A DNA stretch of 64,000 nt from Erwinia_E haradaeae_C (GCF_900698995.1 NZ_LR217735.1:682001-746000); one strand, 5' to 3'; positions 11,278-22,202 are shown, numbered from the stretch's first letter. Numbers and translations are program-made. Notes: generated by a model from the letters alone, not told the origin.

Positions 11278-11913
11278 ATGAATAGTAAATTTATTACAAT
11301 CGAGGGATTAGAGGGGGCAGGGAAAACAACATCATGCCGTATAGTGGCGAAGATACTATATAAATATGGTATTGATGATATTATCCATACGCGCGAACCA
11401 GGTGGTACACCACTATCAGAGAAGTTGCGTCAATTACTCAAAAACGATATGCATAACAAAGAGAGCCTAACACATTACGCTGAGTTATTTGTCGTATCTG
11501 CGGCACGCGTTCAATTAGTAGAGAATGTAATAAAACCAGCATTAGCTCGAGGAACATGGGTGATAGGAGATCGTCATGAGCTATCCTCACAGGCATATCA
11601 AGGAGGGGGTCGTAAGATTAGTCATGATTTTATTCGTTGTTTAAAAGAAGAGACTCTTGGTAATTTTACACCAGACCTAACGTTATATTTAGATATTCCT
11701 CCTGAAACTAGTTTACAGCGAGTAAAAGAGCGCGGACAATTAGACCGAATTGAGAAAGAATCATTACATTTTTTTACTAGAATTCGCAACCAATATTTGG
11801 CTATAGCTCAATCCGATACAAGAATTTACACTATCGATGCAAATCGCTCAAAGGCAAAGGTTAAAACTGATATAGAAAACATTATTAATCGGTGGTTGCG
11901 AGAGATTAATTAA
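11278..11913 (+). CDS. tmk: Thymidylate kinase
   Basis: Phosphorylates dTMP to dTDP, an essential step of DNA precursor supply. P-loop GLEGAGKTT (residues 8-16), DRHELSSQAYQGGG motif and the arginine-rich lid (RVKERGQLDRIE) are all present. The start is the ATG at 11278 (MNSKFITIEGLEGAGKTT). It gives 211 aa, close to the family's 213, while the upstream in-frame extension has spacer-like composition. Only a weak GAGA lies before it. The usual neighbours mltG (upstream) and holB (downstream) are gone. Confidence 0.95.
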   Translation: MNSKFITIEGLEGAGKTTSCRIVAKILYKYGIDDIIHTREPGGTPLSEKLRQLLKNDMHNKESLTHYAELFVVSAARVQLVENVIKPALARGTWVIGDRHELSSQAYQGGGRKISHDFIRCLKEETLGNFTPDLTLYLDIPPETSLQRVKERGQLDRIEKESLHFFTRIRNQYLAIAQSDTRIYTIDANRSKAKVKTDIENIINRWLREIN

Positions 11914-11930
11914 GTCCATAAGCCATCTTA

Positions 11931-11962
11931 TATTAGATAATTTAAGATAGCTAAATCTTTTA
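11931..11962 (+). terminator. Possible tmk terminator
   Basis: Ten-bp stem with one mismatch (AGCCATCTTA against TAAGATAGCT), 17 nt after the tmk stop, followed by AAATCTTTT. A weak candidate. Confidence 0.35.
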
Positions 11963-12385
11963 AATATATCAAAATATTTAGGCACATCATGATATGAATC
12001 ATATAAAACCATGTATCTTTTCAACAAACAAGAAATCAAATACTCAATAGTCATTTTTTAGAATAAATTTCTAGATTATAAAGCGCGTATGTAAATGATG
12101 ATCAAGATATAATCTCATTCAATACTAATGACAATAGCCTAAAATTATCTAAGCAATAGATTTATTGATACATAAAAATAATAGAGATTTTGCAGTTAAA
12201 AATAAGTAAGATAAACAAAATAATTAACAGAAAATGTACATCTTCCTAAGTAAACTAATTATTTAATTGCATTAAATACCGTATAAGACAATTTTAGAAG
12301 CATATGCTAAATAAAATTTAGCATATAAAAGTATGTCATAATGCAGATTGATTGCTAACATATGATCAACTAATATTTTTAAATT

Positions 12386-12412
12386 TTTTTATGAATGAGA
12401 GATTCATAAAAA
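12386..12412. terminator. Possible bidirectional terminator hairpin
   Basis: Arms TTTTTATGAAT and ATTCATAAAAA (11 bp) around a 5-nt loop, flanked by T and A runs. It lies about 90 bp before pth, where it could block read-through from upstream. Confidence 0.35.
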
Positions 12413-12501
12413 ATATAATACATTTTAAATTATAACATAAGTTATTACTGCTATTGAATAATAGATATTATTTCATTGCAACACATAGGGTATTACACAA
12501 T

Positions 12502-13088
12502 ATGAGTTATATTAAATTAATAGTTGGACTTGCTAATCCCGGAGAGGAATACGCCAAGACTCGGCATAATGCCGGAGCATGGTATATTAATAAGTTAGCT
12601 AAACGTCATAATCAAATCTTACAAGAAAAAAAAAATTTTTTGGTTATACAGCACATTTAACGATAGATAATAAAGAAATATGGCTATTAATCCCAACAAC
12701 GTTTATGAATCATAGCGGAAAATCGGTGATCGCTATTTCACTATATTATAAAATTCCTATTAGTAATATTCTCATAGTACACGATGAATTATATCTTCCA
12801 CCGGGTGTTGCAAAATTTAAACAAAATGGTACTCACGGAGGGCATAATGGTCTAAAAGACATTATCAAAAATTTAGGTAATAATACACAGTTTCATCGCC
12901 TACGTATTGGTGTTGGATATCCAGAAGATCGTGATAAATTCATAGAATTTGTCTTAGGTAAACCAGAAATAACAGAAAAAAAACTCATTGACAGTGCAAT
13001 TAATGAAGCAATTTTTTGTACGGAGCTCTGGTTAACAGAAAATCGAATAAAAGCAATTAATCGCCTACATTGTTTTAAAGCGATTTAA
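12502..13088 (+). CDS. pth: Peptidyl-tRNA hydrolase, split by a poly-A frameshift
   Basis: Essential enzyme that releases peptides from peptidyl-tRNA dropped by ribosomes. The first part (from the ATG at 12502) carries LIVGLANPG and the catalytic histidine (H22, TRHNAGAW). It runs into a stop at 12658-12660. The second part resumes in another frame from about 12642 with GYTAHL, PTTFMNHSGK, VHDELYLPPG, GGHNGLKDI and FHRLRIGVGYP, up to the normal C-terminus. Both halves align end to end with E. coli Pth. The only defect is one missing base at an A10 run (12626-12635) followed by T6. Eleven A would give KKKFFGY, matching the family's AKFFGY. The rest shows no decay, so expression through polymerase slippage is plausible; a sequencing error is the alternative. 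In E. coli ychF follows pth; it is absent here. Confidence 0.9.
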
Positions 13089-13790
13089 TCTTTAAATCTG
13101 AGTTATTATAAACAAAAACCTCTGATAATTTTTAGATAATTAACATCCTTATTCAGAGAATACTTCTTAAATATTCTACATCTAGAATACTATAAAAATA
13201 AATTTCATTAAATTATCTATATACTAATCTTAACCCCTGCTTAATAAAATATTTAGAATCTATATTCTATACAATAGGTATTTTATATAATATATAAAAT
13301 CTAAATAGTTAAGTGGTGCATTTTTAAAATTAAGATTTAATATCTATTAGACATACATTGATTAGAAAATCTAGATATGTACATGATCATAAAAACTATA
13401 AAATTTAACACCTATTTAAAACTTTTAATATATGCAAAGCTTTAATTATAATTACAAATTGTATATAATCTAATTATCTAAGCAGATATATACTATATAG
13501 TATATTGTATACAAAATTTATACTAATATAATAATAGTATATTATATTATAATTTTATAAAAATTGATTAATATTTTAATTGATCTCTACGTTAATAGCA
13601 AAGAAATATTATAGCAAAAAAATAAGTTAGTAGTTTCTATTTTTTTATGTATAAAAAATACTTATATCTATAAAAGATTGTATTGCATACTTCACATAAT
13701 ACATTTTTAATAAATTTTATGATTATATGTAAGATAGATAGAGGATAGGTTCTATTAAAGAGATAAATAATTATTTTGTTAATAGAATAA

Positions 13791-13818
13791 TCTATATCTA
13801 TATCTATATCTATATCTA
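13791..13818. repeat. TCTATA hexamer tandem repeat
   Basis: Four exact TCTATA units plus a partial fifth. This is a simple-sequence tract of the type produced by replication slippage, in non-coding DNA. Confidence 0.85.
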
Positions 13819-15049
13819 GGAAGATAATGTAAGAAAAATAATAATTTTAATTTTTATAGTTATAGTAATAATCTCTTATCTGTATTTCAAGAAAATAATA
13901 TTCGTTCACAAAGTTAACATAAAAGTAATGCTTTTAATTGTAGTTAGTTGATAAATAAATAAATCCTATTTTTCTTTCTGCGCCGAGAATATCATAGTAA
14001 CTTTAAACATATTCTACAATACAAAGCAGTTCTACAAAATCCAGACAACTCTAAAATGGGAAATATACTTACTTACTTATATCTGTAGACAATTAATCTT
14101 CAACATATAAAAAAGATCCGGCTGCAAATGTAATATGTTTTTATTATTTCTATATCCGACTATCATTATGAGGCATGTGCTCTCATGGCTTGTATTAAGG
14201 CACAAGATAAACTAGAAATCTCATTAGTTTATTTAAAATACGCTCGTGCTTAAGCACATAAAAATTAAAGTGATAATTAGACTATTATATTTTTGATATT
14301 TTTTAAAAATAGATACAAGAATTTTTGATTTAATTTCTATGACTTGTGATAGAAGTATTAGTCTAAAATCTCTTTTAAAAAGAACTATATAATTATGTCA
14401 ATTTTAACAATCTATTTTATGCTGAAATTATTCTATTACTGATATTTTTAATAAACACTAAAATGATGAATAGGTAAAATATAAACAATCTATAAGAAAT
14501 AATGCTTATTATTTTATTACATTTATACGGAATAATATTGCTATTTTATAGATAAAATCTGTTTCGTGAAAATTATTTTACGCTTCTCAAAAGCTCTATA
14601 AATGTTATATAGACAACTCTTTCACTGTTTTTTGTCTCGCAAGGAATGACTAGTTATTTAGGTACAAGATTGTTATCTTTTTGAAATGAAAACTCACTTT
14701 AGCAAAATAATTCCAATTAAATCTTAAAATATTTAACTCTGTATAGTGAGGTTGAATAATGATTAACGTATTACAACTTTACTATCTTGTTGTAATATTA
14801 AAAACTTAATACAATTCTAAATTATTTTTTACAAGCTATTCATTCTCTATATGCAGAGTTTAATAAAGCACAGAGTACCATTTTTTAATACAAATTTTAT
14901 ATATTGGCGCTATAATAGTTTTTATATCAGATTCAAGTTAAACTACATACTATCTAAATTATAAAATGATATTAAGATCTTTATATATTAATAATAAAAG
15001 CTAATTACTTGATTAATATTAGCTCAACTAAGATAAAGCTTACTAAGCT

Positions 15050-15077
15050 ATAAAATATAAAATATAAAATATAAAAT
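15050..15077. repeat. ATAAAAT heptamer tandem repeat
   Basis: Four exact copies of ATAAAAT in the spacer downstream of acpS. Confidence 0.85.
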
Positions 15078-15332
15078 GATTGCAAAATAAATTACAAATA
15101 TAATCCAATAGACATGAGGAAAAATTTTGTTTACTGTATAAAAAATTAGAACTCAATTTTGACAATCTTAAATAAAATAAATATTTTATCTTCTGTCTTT
15201 CTAATTTGCTCTATTTTTTTTCTTTAATATCATATTAATAGCACTAATAACTGGATACCAAAAAATATTCTAAAAACAAAAATTCTGTAGTAAGAGTGAC
15301 CAATGCAAGTGTTTTATAAGTGATTAGGAAAA

Positions 15333-15713
15333 TTAATCCTCAAGAATCACCATAGCGCAAGCGTATTTTTTTTCATCAGATAACGTAACATGAATACGTG
15401 TTACACATAAAGTTTGTGCTATCATTTTTGCATTTTTTAAAAAACATAAGTAAGGTCTACCTAAATTGTCATGGAACGTTTCTATTTGATTGAACGCTAA
15501 ACCATCTCTCATGCCAATGCCAAATGCCTTAACAGTTGCCTCTTTTACTGCAAAACGTTTAGCAAGAAAAAGTGATGGTTTGATATTTGTCTTATACTGC
15601 CCAAATTCAATATCACTTAATATACGCTCTGCAAATCGGTCACCTACCTTCTCGATTACCGCATCTATCCTGATAATCTCCACGATGTCAATTCCTATAC
15701 CACGAATAGACAT
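15333..15713 (-). CDS. acpS: Holo-[acyl-carrier-protein] synthase
   Basis: Transfers 4'-phosphopantetheine from CoA to the serine of acyl carrier protein and so activates fatty-acid synthesis. At 126 aa it is the normal length. The Mg-binding N-terminal IGIDIVEI and the second acidic motif KRFAVKEATVKAFG are intact, as is the C-terminal HVTLSDEKKYACAMVILE. The ATG lies downstream of only a weak purine stretch. In E. coli acpS ends the rnc-era-recO-pdxJ-acpS series; here none of those precede it, so acpS stands alone. A perfect 26-bp inverted repeat lies 132 bp upstream. Confidence 0.96.
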   Translation of the reverse strand: MSIRGIGIDIVEIIRIDAVIEKVGDRFAERILSDIEFGQYKTNIKPSLFLAKRFAVKEATVKAFGIGMRDGLAFNQIETFHDNLGRPYLCFLKNAKMIAQTLCVTRIHVTLSDEKKYACAMVILED

Positions 15714-16897
15714 TATGAAGTAACACCAAGTAGTTTCTTCATATTTTATTTGACCCTATATATCCGATACACATAAAGTTATCTTTTTTCTGTTATTTTT
15801 TTGAAACTGCAGAAAAAATATGCCAATTCTGACTGATCTATCCACCATCTAGTTGCACTAATAATAATATTTATTTTAGATATTATTATTAGTGCAACTA
15901 GATGGAAATAAAATCTCTATGTAAAAATAGTTACATTTTTCTAATAATCTTCTATGATCAAAAAAATATTAACCAAAACAAAATGATAACACTGATTTTT
16001 TAGACACCATCACTAAAAAGTAACCATCTCTAACACAACATTATGCGTTTAGTTGAATATAATATTAATTTTATTATAAAACAGTTCCTATTTTAATTAT
16101 AATTAAAAATTTAAATAATGTTTATGTATACGAATTACTAAATAAATTTCGTGCATTACAATGATCAATAAGGCCTATTAGATCGCTTATGTTACTTTCA
16201 GTTACCTTATAATATGAATAATAAGCACAAAAATATTAATGCTCCATTATTATCTAAAAATTATAAATCATTAACAGAAAATAAGATATTTACTGATTAT
16301 TTATTTAATTTAATTAGGGTCAATCTTGACTTAACCTAAAGTGTTGTTCAGACTGATCACGATTATTCTCATTGTAAAAAGACATTCTACATTTTAAAAA
16401 GCCGCTACTTACTTATATACATTCCTAGATTCTGTATACGGTAGACATAGCATTTTATATATCAATTTTCATCTATCCTTTAATCTTGAAGCTTATCTCA
16501 GTAGATGCCTCTCAAAAAACAATTATAGATTTTCATTGAATAGATTTCTAGATTTACCACGATCATGAATCACGCGCAAAATAGTCTGATGAAGATGAGA
16601 ATCTGACATTTTTCTATATACAATATTTTTATGCATTGATAATTTATATATCATAGCGTTATATACTATTTAAATATAGTAAAAATTTTTTTATAATATG
16701 TATTATTATACAGATAAAAATCACTAATGGCTTAATACTAATAGCGCATAATACGATCAATAACCTCAATCAATCCAAATGGATTGATGCATCTTTTGTT
16801 AATTCGGAATTAAGTAATTATTTATTGCTATATTAATATTATGTATTTACTTTAAATTACTATTTATGATCTTATAATATATAAGATTTAATTAATA
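15714..16897. other. 1.2-kb gene-free gap
   Basis: AT-rich spacer upstream of acpS and downstream of lpxL. The only structure I can support is the long perfect inverted repeat at 15845-15905. No pdxJ remnant is readable. Confidence 0.65.
15845..15905. repeat. Perfect 26-bp inverted repeat
   Basis: Arms 15845-15870 and 15880-15905 are exact reverse complements around a 9-nt loop. The outer part is CCATCTAGTTGCACTAATAA. It is the longest perfect palindrome in the window, 132 bp upstream of acpS. The sequence after it has no T-tract on either strand, so it is not a classic terminator. Confidence 0.85.
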
Positions 16898-17818
16898 TTA
16901 GTATATTGATCTTAAACCATCTGGCCGCGTTTTAAATCGACGATGTAACCACATATATTGATTTGGAGCTCGCATAATTTCACGTTCAATAATTTGATTG
17001 ATATATCTAGCTGCCTGCAGTTTATTTTCTATTGGATAATCTTTAAGCTCTTCGTGTATAATTAACTCATAACCACTGCAATCATTTTTCCGAACTAATA
17101 CAACAGGCATGAGTATAGGTTTTGCTAAGCGTGCAAGCACCCAAGTCCCACTAGTTGTAGCCACATCAGGAACAGCAAACCACTGAACAAAAACACTACC
17201 ATTTGGACCATAATCTTGATCTGGCGCAAACCAAACAGTATCACCATCTTTCAGTGCATGTACTATACCACGTAAGTTACGTCGGTCTATCATTGCCTTA
17301 TTAGAACGCATTCTACCTCTAGTCTGGACCCATTCTATTACTTTATTATTATGTGGACGATAAATAGCTGTCATCGGATGACACAGACCCATGGTTCGAC
17401 CACCCATTTCAAGCGACAAAAAATGCACACCAATCATAAGAATTCCTCGACCAGTTTCTTGTGCAGCGCGCAAATGATTAAGACCTTCAACGTTAAACCA
17501 ATGCTTGATGCGTCGATCAGACCAGAACCAAGCCATACCTGTTTCTAATAACCCCATTCCTAGAGATTCAAAATTACTGCTGATTAGACTTTCTAATTCA
17601 TCTCTATCCATATCCGGAAAGCAAAGTTCTAGATTACGACGTACAATATACATACGGCGATGCATAAAACGCATAGAAAAGCGACCCATCCAAGTGCCTA
17701 TCCGATATAATAAAGGATATGGAAGCCGAACTAAAATAAACAAAATACTAATACCACACCAAGTTAGCCAATAACGAGGACGTATAAAATCTCTATGAAA
17801 ATTTGATGCCTGATGCAT
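16898..17818 (-). CDS. lpxL: Lipid A lauroyl acyltransferase LpxL (HtrB)
   Basis: Inner-membrane acyltransferase that adds the first secondary acyl chain to Kdo2-lipid IVA. It is 306 aa, the same as E. coli LpxL. An N-terminal membrane anchor (about residues 17-38) is followed by the HxxxxE catalytic motif (HFLSLE, near residue 132). Conserved YRPHNN, WFAPDQDYGP and the C-terminal YMWLHRRFKTRPDG follow. LpxL fits best; the cold-induced paralogue LpxP is less likely, and LpxM would be shorter in similarity. Its survival indicates that acylated lipid A is still made. No clear ribosome binding site precedes the ATG. Confidence 0.93.
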   Translation of the reverse strand: MHQASNFHRDFIRPRYWLTWCGISILFILVRLPYPLLYRIGTWMGRFSMRFMHRRMYIVRRNLELCFPDMDRDELESLISSNFESLGMGLLETGMAWFWSDRRIKHWFNVEGLNHLRAAQETGRGILMIGVHFLSLEMGGRTMGLCHPMTAIYRPHNNKVIEWVQTRGRMRSNKAMIDRRNLRGIVHALKDGDTVWFAPDQDYGPNGSVFVQWFAVPDVATTSGTWVLARLAKPILMPVVLVRKNDCSGYELIIHEELKDYPIENKLQAARYINQIIEREIMRAPNQYMWLHRRFKTRPDGLRSIY

Positions 17819-17935
17819 ATATACTCATATACATATTAGTTGGTTAACTTAGAATTTTTTAAAAACTAGTAGAATGTTTTTGGAATTAGAATATATAAAA
17901 ACGAATATAATTATATTCGCAAAAGAAATTCTTAT

Positions 17936-17980
17936 TATACCTGTTATAGATAATACTTATATTTATCTATAACAGGTATA
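17936..17980. repeat. Perfect 17-bp inverted repeat
   Basis: Arms 17936-17952 and 17964-17980 (TATACCTGTTATAGATA and its complement) around an 11-nt loop. It lies 118 bp upstream of lpxL and no T-tract follows. Confidence 0.8.
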
Positions 17981-18448
17981 TAATAATTTCTGATCGAAGA
18001 ATGCTACTTAAATTATCTACAAGCAATATAAAATAAGTATTTTGTTAATAATTTTTAAAAAATATCACCTTATGATCTATCATCATATAACATGACAATT
18101 CACTATGATTAATATTTATGTATATAAACTATTTTTAAAATATAAAATTACCTAATTATATTAAGCATGTCAAATTATTAGCGCATGTCCATCCTATGCG
18201 TGATGCTTAGAAATATTTATGCTCTGAATTATTTTTATCATATGTCGAGCAATAAAGTCAGATGATGCCTTTTGTAACTATTGTCTTAATTGAATATCTA
18301 TAAAATTTTATATATATACTGTATCTAATATTTTGATACAGAAGTACAACTATTATCACGCTATTAACTAATAACCACTCCAAAATAATAAAAATAAAAA
18401 AGATATTTGTGGACTTCTTATTACAAATAAAAATAATTCTAAACCTCA

Positions 18449-18480
18449 ATTAACATGATTAATCTAATAATCATGTTAAT
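18449..18480. repeat. Perfect 13-bp inverted repeat
   Basis: Arms ATTAACATGATTA and TAATCATGTTAAT around a 6-nt loop, inside the gene desert. Confidence 0.75.
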
Positions 18481-19359
18481 ATAGAATATATATTTTTTTC
18501 CTTAAAATATTTCGCACTATCTGAATCTGATATTTTGGATCAAGTAGATATTAGATATTAAGTAAACTATAGATATTTTTATCTTTTGCTATATCCATAC
18601 TATAACATCATGCATTAAATATAAAAAAAACAAAACCACTAAATTTAATAATGCAGCATATACTATTTTTATCTAAAGTAGAATAACAAAAATCTTTGAC
18701 TATATATCTCGATTCTTTTTAGGTAAAATTTAGATAAATATATATATTTACTATAATATAAATATTATCAAATATTTATATTATAAGTTATGCATATAAT
18801 TTGAGATGAAAACAAAAATACAAAAAAATGGTTATATACCGTGCAGCATATAACCATGTCATAGAAATTGTAATACACGCTACACATCTCACAAAATAAT
18901 AATTTAGATATAAATTAGTCAGATCTCAGTCTATAGAAAAATTGTACATAAAACTAATTAGTAAATCTCTATAAATAGTGTGATAAGATAGTATCTTAAA
19001 GTATTATCTCATTAAAAATACAAATTGGTCCTCCTGATTGTTTGACTTTTTCATAAATCTGCATACCTATGTAGGTAGGTGATATTTTTTTAGATTTTTA
19101 AGAAAATTAAAGAATAATAATAGAATTTTATATACTTGTAATATTTTCTTAACATCTTTAGTATTGTTTGTTAAATTATAGATAGCCTAATCATAGCTTA
19201 ACTATAAAAGATCAGAATAGTTTAATTATTTGTTTAATATATCTACATCAATAAAATATTATAACTACAACCTTCAAAATATTGTAATAACTTTTATTAT
19301 ACATAAAATTATATATCTATATAGTTAATCAAAATACTATCTGATGATTAATATATACT

Positions 19360-19451
19360 AAGAAACGATAATACATATAATGTTATATTTTTTGCTAGAT
19401 ATACTTTTTCTATATTAAATACAATCTATTTAGTATGTATTATCGTTTCTT
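19360..19451. repeat. 18-bp perfect inverted repeats bounding a 92-bp segment
   Basis: Arms 19360-19377 and 19434-19451 (AAGAAACGATAATACATA and its exact complement) enclose 56 nt. The long spacer differs from the tight hairpins nearby. The shape recalls a tiny terminal-inverted-repeat element, but I see no clean target-site duplication and no second copy in this window. Confidence 0.7.
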
Positions 19452-20096
19452 TAGATACTAATATTGAAAATATTTAACTCAGTATTTTATTTTTTATAAA
19501 ATAACAGAATAACAATTCGTTCTAATCAAATATTAGAAAAATTAAAAAAGTATAGCATACTACTACATCTAAAATAATGTACAAGCTAACAACAAAATAC
19601 TTTCTCGCTATAAAATATATATACTATTAACATTATTTTATGATTCTAACATATGTTTGTTAGATGATATAAATTTTACAAATAAGCTAAAAATACTCTC
19701 AAGCAATTATTCTATATAAAACAAATGAGTAAATATCTATGTAAAAACAATCTAACTATATATTTTATTAACTTATATTTAGGATCTCTATTCTTACAAA
19801 TAAGAATATTACAAATAAAATGCAAGAAAAAATACAACAGAATATATACAGACTTATTCTGCACTCTGCCAAATATTAACTAGATTAGTTAATCTAAAAA
19901 GCTCGCGAAGATCAAAACAGCGGATCATGAAAATAAAACACACTCAAACATTTTTGTCTGTAAACGACATCAATAACGGTAATTACAGTTTGTAATGAAG
20001 ATAGCTCAATTATCTATTGTTTTATAAATTATTTTCTGCAAGTTTTTATATTAGTCAAATACAGAAATATAATTTAGAATATATAATTTTATTAAA

Positions 20097-20131
20097 ATTA
20101 CCTATTTATTATTTAATAATAAATAGGTAAT
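20097..20131. repeat. Perfect 15-bp inverted repeat
   Basis: Arms ATTACCTATTTATTA and its complement around a 5-nt loop, inside the gene desert about 1 kb before nfuA. Confidence 0.75.
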
Positions 20132-21192
20132 AGCTGCATGCTGTGATATATAATATGAGCTATCTATTTTAGATTACACTAAATGTGCACTATATTATAT
20201 CTAGGTTTAATGTCATTATAAATTTATAACCTCAATTCATAAACAATACATTGCATAAAAATATCTTCAAAAGATAAAATATCCAAATAAAAATTCGCGA
20301 TAATCTATAAAATCTAAACATTAAAAAATTTTGTTTATTTAATACCTTGATGATTGAATAAACGCTAATTTTTTAAAATTTTAAAATTTTAAAAAAAATA
20401 TATTTTATATTAACCTTAATTGCACTGTCTGCACTAAATAAATTTAAATTTTTTAAATTTGTTAATTTTAAATAACATATTGATACATGTAGACTTTTAA
20501 AACCTATAACAATATTATCAATAGATATTTGTATTACCTTCAGATTATTTTTACCTATAAAAAATTATATAAAACCTTTAAAAATAAAAATTTTCATATA
20601 AAAATAGACTGTATATTCTATCAAATTATAATGTATCTGTAATAATTCTATATTTTTTTATCTGACTAAAATCATTCACCGTATTGGAATTTTAGCGGTA
20701 TAAAAAAATAAAATACTTGATTAATATAAAGATTATACAAATTATATCTTAATTGATTTAAAAAATACTCTGTCAAAAATATACTTTTTTACCAATCTAG
20801 ATAAAAAGAATTATATCAAAAAATATTTCAATACTTTTCTGAGGATTCATTAATAATCAATTAATCATAAAATTATTTAATTGTTTCAATAATCTACCTA
20901 ATACTTTGATACTCTTTTTATTATAGTATAAACTATATAAAATTACATATATTAAAAATCTAGTGTTCTATTTATATACTATTTTCTGATATGACGCCAT
21001 ATCATTATTAATTGTCCAATACACAATAAATACGCTTATCATATTCAGAATCTACTAAAAAGTGCTAAATTTTAGTTATGATAAATACTAATTAATCTGT
21101 AGTCTTTTACAGACTAATAAAGGTGCTTATTTTGTAGATCTAAGCGCATTTTTTCGTTATAATATAAACCAGCCAATTATTGAGCACTAGTC

Positions 21193-21768
21193 ATGATTAT
21201 AATTACAGAATCTGCCCAAAAACATTTTTCTAAACTGCTATCCAAACAACCTGATGGTACTCAAATTCGTGTATTCGTTCTCAATCCAGGAACCCCTGCT
21301 GCTGAGTGTGGCGTTTCTTACTGCGCAATAGATGAGATTAGTGCACATGATATCGAGTTAAAATTTGATAAATTATCAGCATTTATTGATAATAACAGCA
21401 TCGCTTATCTCAAAGATGCTGAAATTGACTATATCGTGAATCAAATAGATGCTCAGTTAACATTAAAAGCGCCTTATGCTAGAGTAGGAAAAATTAGTGA
21501 TGACGCCTCACTTTTTGATCGTGTAGAGTGGGTTTTACAAACACAAATCAATCCCCAGTTAGCAAGACATGGTGGGAGAGTGACTGTGGTTGATATTAAT
21601 AATGAAGGATATGTTATCTTAAAATTTAGCGGAGGTTGTAATGGTTGTGCAATGGTTAATATAACCATCAAGGACAGTATTGAAAAAGAGCTATTATCTA
21701 AATTTTCAGAACTAAAAGGTGTAAAAGACCTTACTGAGCATCAGCATGGTAACCATTCATTTTATTAA
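21193..21768 (+). CDS. nfuA: Fe-S biogenesis protein NfuA
   Basis: Carrier that holds a [4Fe-4S] cluster and hands it to client enzymes in the cytosol. It is 191 aa, exactly the E. coli length. The N-terminal half is the degenerate A-type (IscA-like) domain. The C-terminal half is the NifU-type domain with the cluster-binding CxxC in SGGCNGCAMVN (near residue 149). A TATAAT at 21158-21163 is a likely -10, with no clear -35. The bioH and gntX genes found next to it in E. coli are absent. IspH in this window is a likely Fe-S client. Confidence 0.96.
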   Translation: MIIITESAQKHFSKLLSKQPDGTQIRVFVLNPGTPAAECGVSYCAIDEISAHDIELKFDKLSAFIDNNSIAYLKDAEIDYIVNQIDAQLTLKAPYARVGKISDDASLFDRVEWVLQTQINPQLARHGGRVTVVDINNEGYVILKFSGGCNGCAMVNITIKDSIEKELLSKFSELKGVKDLTEHQHGNHSFY

Positions 21769-22202
21769 TGACATCAAGCATTGTGGCTGATAATAAGATT
21801 TAAGACACCTAAAAATATATCAGTTGATGAGTAAATTTAAGTAACAGTATTTTATGACATAAGTATATGATTTAATATAAAAATAAACTGCAGTCTAGTG
21901 ATTCGACTATTTTTTATCAAATCATTTTCTTAATACTATTATTTTAGTTATCGTAATAACTGCTAAATATCTACATTTTAATATATAATTAATAAAAACA
22001 TAAAAATTCAAAGAGTTATAATCGAATGATTATATGTATTATATATAATATATATAATAAGTTGTATTGATTTACCAAAATTAATATTTTAATAAATTAT
22101 TAATAGCATTAAAATTGTTTTAAAAATAATTTTTTATTAAAAGACTTAATTTTATTTATTGATATTTTGTATCAATAAAAACCTATTTAACGGAATAATC
22201 AA
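21769..22202. other. Gene-free gap
   Basis: 434 bp of AT-rich spacer between the converging nfuA and rplY. I see nothing beyond low-complexity AT runs. Confidence 0.65.

Larger units (their letters stand above)
11914..12501. other. Gene-free gap between tmk and pth
   Basis: About 590 bp, AT-rich, with no intact gene; holB, which follows tmk in E. coli, is not readable. It holds an imperfect hairpin behind tmk (11931-11962), an 11-bp perfect hairpin (12302-12326) and a hairpin with T and A runs on its flanks (12386-12412) that could end transcription on either strand. Confidence 0.65.
13089..15332. other. 2.2-kb gene-free gap
   Basis: AT-rich spacer between pth and acpS. It includes the tandem repeats at 13791-13818 and 15050-15077. 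A slightly GC-richer patch near 14150-14250 has a short open stretch on the plus strand (containing DYHYEACALMACIKAQDKLE) that I cannot assign; it may be a gene relic. Confidence 0.65.
17819..21192. other. 3.4-kb gene desert
   Basis: The largest gene-free stretch of the window, extremely AT-rich with stops throughout. Short open frames here (for example 18258-18449) have spacer-like composition and are not called. It contains perfect inverted repeats at 17936-17980, 18449-18480, 19360-19451 and 20097-20131, and smaller ones near 18771-18804 and 18828-18857. A patch near 19898-19980 is less AT-rich and may be a relic; I cannot assign it. Confidence 0.7.

Noticed and set aside
13791..15077. CRISPR-like array suggested by short repeats
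   Set aside because: The repeats are contiguous 6-7 bp units without unique spacers; simple slippage tracts.
15845..15905. Intrinsic terminator
   Set aside because: The stem is long and perfect, but no T-tract follows on either strand and no gene end lies near it.
18258..18449. 63-codon minus-strand frame in the gene desert
   Set aside because: Isoleucine-rich chance translation of AT-rich DNA, with no start signal; its edge overlaps an inverted repeat.
19021..19080. Local palindrome in CATACCTATGTAGGTAGG
   Set aside because: Only partial self-complementarity; no stable hairpin or known operator.
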